NCBI RefSeq assembly: GCF_024808665.1 | Contig: NZ_JANUBZ010000010.1 | Span: 124,001-188,000, forward strand | DNA: 64,000 nucleotides | Source of the DNA: Mucilaginibacter empetricola | GTDB taxonomy: Bacteria > Bacteroidota > Bacteroidia > Sphingobacteriales > Sphingobacteriaceae | Direction: 5' to 3' | Shown here: positions 60,413 through 64,000 of the stretch, piece after piece | Layout: each line of letters opens with the position of its first letter | How positions within the stretch are numbered: position 1 is the stretch's first letter | Notes under the pieces: model-generated | The model's input: the letters and a program-made list of their open reading frames with translations, nothing else | Databases searched by the model: none | Told to the model about the DNA's origin: nothing | Made by a program: the position numbers and the translations under genes

Positions 60413-62587
60413 TCACGCTCCCGGGTGATAGGTTTTTTCGGCGTGTTTTAATACATCATCCTTATAAAACAGTACATCTTTAAAGTTACCGTCAATATAC
60501 ATGCCAGCCTGATCTATATAGTGTTTTGAAGCTGGGTTAAACGATTGGCCGCCTGTGATAACTGTTTTTGCTTTAATGCGGGAACCAAATTCCACAGCGG
60601 CAATAAAGCTATTGCCCGAGTAACCATAACGTTTTTTGGTATTCATGGTGCGGCTTACAAATGATGGTAACTGCCCAAAGGCCGACGAAGTTAGCCCTAC
60701 TGGCAGGCTGGGTAAGCTATCATTAAAGGTAACGCCATCTGCTGGGCGCTGGTAACGGTTAATATCGCCCCAGTTTATATTCCAGGTACCGTAGAGCTGT
60801 TGCAAATTGTTTAACGCTTTGTCAAACAGTGTGAGTATTTGTTGTGCACTTATATTTTTAAGCATTTCATTTACTCTTTCGGTTTGATAGGTACCTGCTT
60901 CTGTTGTTTTTGCCGGGGGTAATTCGCGCAGCATCAATGTTCCCCATTCAATGGCCAGGGTAGTTGCAACGGAGTTGGCTGCCGTGCGCCGGTTCCATTG
61001 TTGCAGTAGTTGCATTGGAGCTGCCATTTTTTGTTTAACGGAATCGTTAGTGTTATTATAAGCATTAAACAGCGGCGGCAATAACACATCAAAAGCTGTT
61101 AAATAATGATCGTATCCTTTGCTGATTAGTTCATCGAGCGTAAGTTGCTGATTGTTATCCAATAGTTTTATGGCGTTTATTGCCCTGTAGTTCTGTCCAT
61201 CGGGCGCCATATAGGCGGGATACTTTGTTTTATCAGGACTGCTTATGCCTGATGAGGTAAAGGGTGTTGAATTACAATTTTGTATCCAGCCGGTTTGTGG
61301 GTTGTATACATGTACAATTTCATCAAGCTGATGCAGGCCTTGCCATTCGGTGGCAGAAGTGGTACCGTCAACGGGTAAGGTCCAATCCAATTTCGGATCA
61401 CGTTTGGGCATAAAGTTGCCGTACCAAAATGCTATGTTGCCTTTATCATCAGCATAAACTGTATTATTGGTAGCGTTTGAGAGCAGGCCCATTGCCTTTT
61501 TATATTCGGCAAATGTATTGGCTTTGGTAATCAGCCACGACTCTAACAAGGCATTATACGAGCGGTTGTTGGCTTTAAGCGTTAGCCACTTGCCGTCACG
61601 GCTACCCAAAACCGGACCATGATGAGTGTAATAACCGGTAATTTTTTTTTGTTCAATGGTATCGCCTTTTTTTATTTTCAGAACCAGTTGCTGGCTGGTT
61701 ACCGGCTTAAGCTGTCCGTTATATTCATAAAACCACTCGCCATTTTTTTTGCTAACCTTTTCGGCATACAAGTCACCCACATCGGCGTAACTGCTGGTAT
61801 GCATCCAGCCGCAATGCTGGTTAAAGCCTTGGTAAACAAAAAACTGTCCCCAGGTTACTGCACCATAAACATTTAATCCCTCATCACTTACCAATTGAAC
61901 TTCGCTCCTGAAATAAAAAGGCACATGCGGGTTAATGTACAACAAAGCATTGCCTGTTTTTGAGCGCGATGGGGCAATTGCAAACCCGTTTGAGCCAATT
62001 TCCCTTTCATCAATGCCCGGTTTATAATTGGCCCCTATGTTTTGGCTGCTGCCGCCATAAAAACTGCTGGTTTCGTTTAAGCTGATGCCGCCCGTAACTG
62101 TGGCCGAAACGCTGCCATCGGTAAACATGAGTGCAAACCAGGGTTTAAAACGCTTAAAAACAACCGGTTTAACTTCCGGGTGTTTGTACAGGTAATAATT
62201 CATGCCGTCGGCAAAGGCATTCATTAGTTTCTTAAACCACAAAGGGCTGGTGTTATAATCCTTAATAGCATCGGTTGTATCAGCAATGAGTTGCAGCTGC
62301 ACATCGGTATAAAGATTTTTTTCGCCGGTGGCTTCAGTTTGCCGGCCTAGCTGGTATAAATAATTTTGCTCAATGCCTTTAAAGTTATCTTCACACTGGG
62401 TATACATCAATCCAAAAACAACATCGGCGTCAGTTTTTCCATAAATGTGTGGTACTCCCCAGTTATCGCGTATAATCGTTACTGCGTGCGCTTCTTGCTT
62501 AAATCTGGCAATTTCATTACCCGTAAATTTTTGTGAAAATGAAGCCAGTGGAAATAGAATAAGCGCAAGGAATAATCTTTTTGTCAT
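60413..62587 (-). CDS. Penicillin-acylase-family N-terminal nucleophile hydrolase
   Basis: 724 residues. Signal peptide to FSQ (19). DNWGVPHIYGKTDADVVFGLMYTQCEDNF (about 41-69) is the N-terminal alpha-subunit signature. The self-cleavage site precedes Ser199 in IGSNGFAIAPSRS, which becomes the N-terminal nucleophile of the beta chain; NNTVYADDKGNIAFWYGN near 395 and the WNRRTAANSVATTL region follow. It cleaves amides of an acyl side chain in the periplasm: homologues act on penicillins, other beta-lactams or acyl-homoserine lactones. Specificity is not readable here. Confidence 0.94.
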   Translation of the reverse strand: MTKRLFLALILFPLASFSQKFTGNEIARFKQEAHAVTIIRDNWGVPHIYGKTDADVVFGLMYTQCEDNFKGIEQNYLYQLGRQTEATGEKNLYTDVQLQLIADTTDAIKDYNTSPLWFKKLMNAFADGMNYYLYKHPEVKPVVFKRFKPWFALMFTDGSVSATVTGGISLNETSSFYGGSSQNIGANYKPGIDEREIGSNGFAIAPSRSKTGNALLYINPHVPFYFRSEVQLVSDEGLNVYGAVTWGQFFVYQGFNQHCGWMHTSSYADVGDLYAEKVSKKNGEWFYEYNGQLKPVTSQQLVLKIKKGDTIEQKKITGYYTHHGPVLGSRDGKWLTLKANNRSYNALLESWLITKANTFAEYKKAMGLLSNATNNTVYADDKGNIAFWYGNFMPKRDPKLDWTLPVDGTTSATEWQGLHQLDEIVHVYNPQTGWIQNCNSTPFTSSGISSPDKTKYPAYMAPDGQNYRAINAIKLLDNNQQLTLDELISKGYDHYLTAFDVLLPPLFNAYNNTNDSVKQKMAAPMQLLQQWNRRTAANSVATTLAIEWGTLMLRELPPAKTTEAGTYQTERVNEMLKNISAQQILTLFDKALNNLQQLYGTWNINWGDINRYQRPADGVTFNDSLPSLPVGLTSSAFGQLPSFVSRTMNTKKRYGYSGNSFIAAVEFGSRIKAKTVITGGQSFNPASKHYIDQAGMYIDGNFKDVLFYKDDVLKHAEKTYHPGA

Positions 62588-62662
62588 GGTAACAATAGTT
62601 TTGCAGTGAAATTTGGAATAGAAGCTTTATTTTTATGTATTTATTTTAATAAATGTTAAGTT

Positions 62663-62944
62663 TACATTTGTAAATTTGCAGCGTGTTTACCTGGCACTAT
62701 ACTATAACACGTTACAGGTCGTTTTAACGCTTTGTTTGCGCCTAATATAATGCAAATTGTGCAAACGGAATATAGCTTTTATAAGGTAACTGTGCCCTTA
62801 AACTTCAATTTATTAACCGAAAGGTTACCGATAAATAAAGGCCTTGGATGAACATTTTAACATGTGATCTGAGATTTAGTTGATCAACATTATTTGAATG
62901 ATGTTGTGTGCGTTCCGGGGTGAGATACGGAACGCATTTTTTTT
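62663..62944 (+). ncRNA. Candidate small RNA unit: promoter boxes plus terminator without gene
   Basis: Two adjoining TAnnTTTG boxes (TACATTTG 62663-62670, TAAATTTG 62671-62678) face the plus strand. A strong terminator follows at 62909-62944: TGCGTTCCG pairs exactly with CGGAACGCA around GGGTGAGATA, followed by eight T. No plus-strand gene ends here, so a transcript of roughly 250 bases is implied. It could be a small RNA, or encode a 33-residue peptide from ATG 62750 to TGA 62849-62851 (starting MQIVQTEYSFYKVTVPLNF). The gap 62588-63052 otherwise holds nothing. Confidence 0.5.
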
Positions 62945-63052
62945 GCAGTACTCTAGCCTGGATTCCGTAAATCATCTTGAAAAAATAATATAAAATAAAG
63001 CAAACATTTTAGGTCAAACTGATATTAATGTAGGTACTAAAAACCTGAAATT

Positions 63053-63571
63053 ATGAAGTATGCATATGTTATTGGCTCAAATGCCTTTATAGTACCCAGC
63101 AAAGCTATATTTTATGGCGATGGAGAAAATGAGAAAGAATTTTTGAAAATCAATTCTGTTCATCACGATACCAACGAGCCTGTTCACCCGGTTTTAAATA
63201 TTGATCTTAATATTAAAGATACCGATGGTACGCCGGTGGTTATTTTGGCCAATAAGCCCGCTAACGGTGCGTCCTATAAGATTATAGAGAAACAAGACAG
63301 TGTAAAGGTAACGAGGCCGGATGGTACCGCCATAATACATGTGCATCAGTTGGATGATGAAGCCGCTATGGCGCTTGAACATAATATATCGGCCGAATTA
63401 GAAGTGCATGCACCCGTTGTAGTTATACGTTTAACCGGCGAATTTTTTGTAGGCGACCTGCGCATCACTGCCGAAAACGAAAAGCTATATATTAATCACA
63501 ATGGTTACGCATCATCTGCAAGGGCGGGTAAAAGCAATCTGTCATTTACTGCAGCAGGGGTGGTGATGTAG
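63053..63571 (+). CDS. Hypothetical protein, unknown family
   Basis: 172 residues, no signal peptide or transmembrane segment. Starts MKYAYVIGSNAFIVPSKAIF; later contains VILANKPANGASYKIIEKQ, RPDGTAIIHVHQLDDEAAMALEHNISAELEVHAPVVVIRLTGEFFVGDLRI and ends with NLSFTAAGVVM. The alternating hydrophobic strands suggest a beta-rich fold, perhaps of the right-handed or jelly-roll kind. I do not recognise the family. It stands between the orphan terminator at 62909-62944 and a heptamer repeat just past its stop, so it appears monocistronic. Confidence 0.65.
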   Translation: MKYAYVIGSNAFIVPSKAIFYGDGENEKEFLKINSVHHDTNEPVHPVLNIDLNIKDTDGTPVVILANKPANGASYKIIEKQDSVKVTRPDGTAIIHVHQLDDEAAMALEHNISAELEVHAPVVVIRLTGEFFVGDLRITAENEKLYINHNGYASSARAGKSNLSFTAAGVVM

Positions 63572-63576
63572 TTTTT

Positions 63577-63607
63577 GGTTCATAGTTGATAGTTCATGGA
63601 TCATGGT
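63577..63607. repeat. Degenerate heptamer array
   Basis: GGTTCAT, AGTTGAT, AGTTCAT, GGATCAT, GG: four units of the same word family as at 24415-24444. It is followed by a G/T-rich stretch (about 63606-63640) with GGTTGGTAGTTGGGGTTGG. Confidence 0.7.
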
Positions 63608-63634
63608 GGGGGATTGGTTGGTAGTTGGGGTTGG

Positions 63635-64000
63635 TCAATGATTTTTACGGTATTTGGCCATCACTAATAACACCATACGGTTATAGGTTTCCAAGCCTTG
63701 TGGCTGGTTATTTGCCTTTAAAAATTTGTCGTAGAAAATGCTGCTCAATACTTCGAGTTTGCTTTGATACGAGCGCCAGTAATTGCGTTCAATAACAAAA
63801 TCCTGGTGAACCGCAGGAGATACGGTAAGCTTAAGGATTTTATTTTGAAGGCTATCGCGATAAAACAAGGCGTGCATAAATTCGTCAACAGCTAAGTGAT
63901 AAGCCGAATAGCGCAACAGCCTGTCGTTTGAACCAATACCAGCCAGAAAGCCGGCAAAGTCGGCCTCGTCTTCGGCTCCGTAACCCATCTGGTGCGACAT
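63635..64000 (-). CDS. DUF3810 protein, C-terminal fragment
   Basis: The minus-strand frame is open at the right edge, so the 5' part is outside the window; 121 residues seen. The fragment begins MSHQMGYGAEDEADFAGFLAG, which matches the zinc-protease-like HExxHQ-MGYGAEDEA motif of DUF3810 (the preceding His-Glu would lie just outside). The rest is helical (DRLLRYSAYHLAVDEFMHALFYRDSLQNKILKLTVSPAV) with few other landmarks. DUF3810 proteins are integral-membrane putative metalloproteases; role unknown. The Met at 64000 is not a start. Confidence 0.75.
   Translation of the reverse strand: MSHQMGYGAEDEADFAGFLAGIGSNDRLLRYSAYHLAVDEFMHALFYRDSLQNKILKLTVSPAVHQDFVIERNYWRSYQSKLEVLSSIFYDKFLKANNQPQGLETYNRMVLLVMAKYRKNH

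Noticed and set aside
1..64000. tRNA, rRNA, prophage or integrated island
   Set aside because: No tRNA-like cloverleaf, rRNA segment, integrase, transposase or phage structural gene was recognised in reading the window.

Overview
The window looks like a chromosomal segment of a Sphingobacteriaceae bacterium (Bacteroidota), most like Mucilaginibacter or Pedobacter. The evidence is family content rather than a marker gene: a subtilase with a type IX secretion sorting tail, TonB receptor and FecR-like fragments, DUF5686, DUF5683 and DUF3810 proteins, head-GIN protein, Bacteroidota-type -7 promoter boxes (TAnnTTTG), many Sec-signal proteins ending their signal in AQ, and weak Shine-Dalgarno sites. 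I saw no rRNA, tRNA, CRISPR array, phage or transposase gene.

Layout. 1-5 kb: end of a DUF5686 outer-membrane protein, a MarR regulator, and a divergent pair of a type B carboxylesterase and a GH20 hexosaminidase. 5-9 kb: a lipoprotein with two repeated halves, a polytopic membrane protein, a NarL-type histidine kinase and its response regulator (probable operon), then a DUF5683 protein preceded by a perfect 20-bp inverted repeat. 9-18 kb: Kup potassium transporter, a large secreted subtilase, an outer-membrane protein, a structured MITE-like element and gamma-glutamyltransferase, followed by a 14-copy heptamer array. 18-21 kb: MarR regulator, two FKBP lipoproteins, and a secreted DUF5648-like gene frameshifted in its signal peptide. 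21-31 kb: a 2OG-Fe dioxygenase, CPD-type photolyase, nucleoside-diphosphate-sugar epimerase-like protein, Dabb protein, a tetR-HAD-aarF operon, a class C beta-lactamase-like hydrolase and a DASH cryptochrome. 31-37.5 kb: the TCA-cycle pair sucA-sucB, then an AhpC/AhpD peroxide-defence pair. 37.7-46 kb: GT39 glycosyltransferase, outer-membrane protein, head-GIN protein, M1 peptidase, CocE-type hydrolase and a HigBA toxin-antitoxin module with a clear operator. 46-52.6 kb: AhpD-like protein overlapping a DUF3179 membrane protein, a metallophosphoesterase, a TonB receptor, a small Cys-motif protein and an orphan FecR-like N-terminus. 52.7-56.4 kb: a structured element, four tandem paralogous small secreted proteins and a GH28-like enzyme. 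56.4-64 kb: ECF sigma factor with a small membrane protein, a His-containing polytopic protein, TfoX-N protein, SnoaL-like protein, penicillin-acylase-type hydrolase, an orphan promoter-terminator unit, and the end of a DUF3810 protein.

The most unusual signals are non-coding. Degenerate tandem repeats with a 7-bp (once 8-bp) period recur in many gaps, sometimes as inverted pairs able to fold into long hairpins. There are also two MITE-like elements, three evenly spaced palindromes between kup and the subtilase, and a possible small-RNA unit near 62.7-62.9 kb. Most genes are housekeeping, scavenging or stress functions; no single large novel gene cluster is evident. Starts were moved downstream of the longest open frame where a signal peptide or a conserved family start favoured it.
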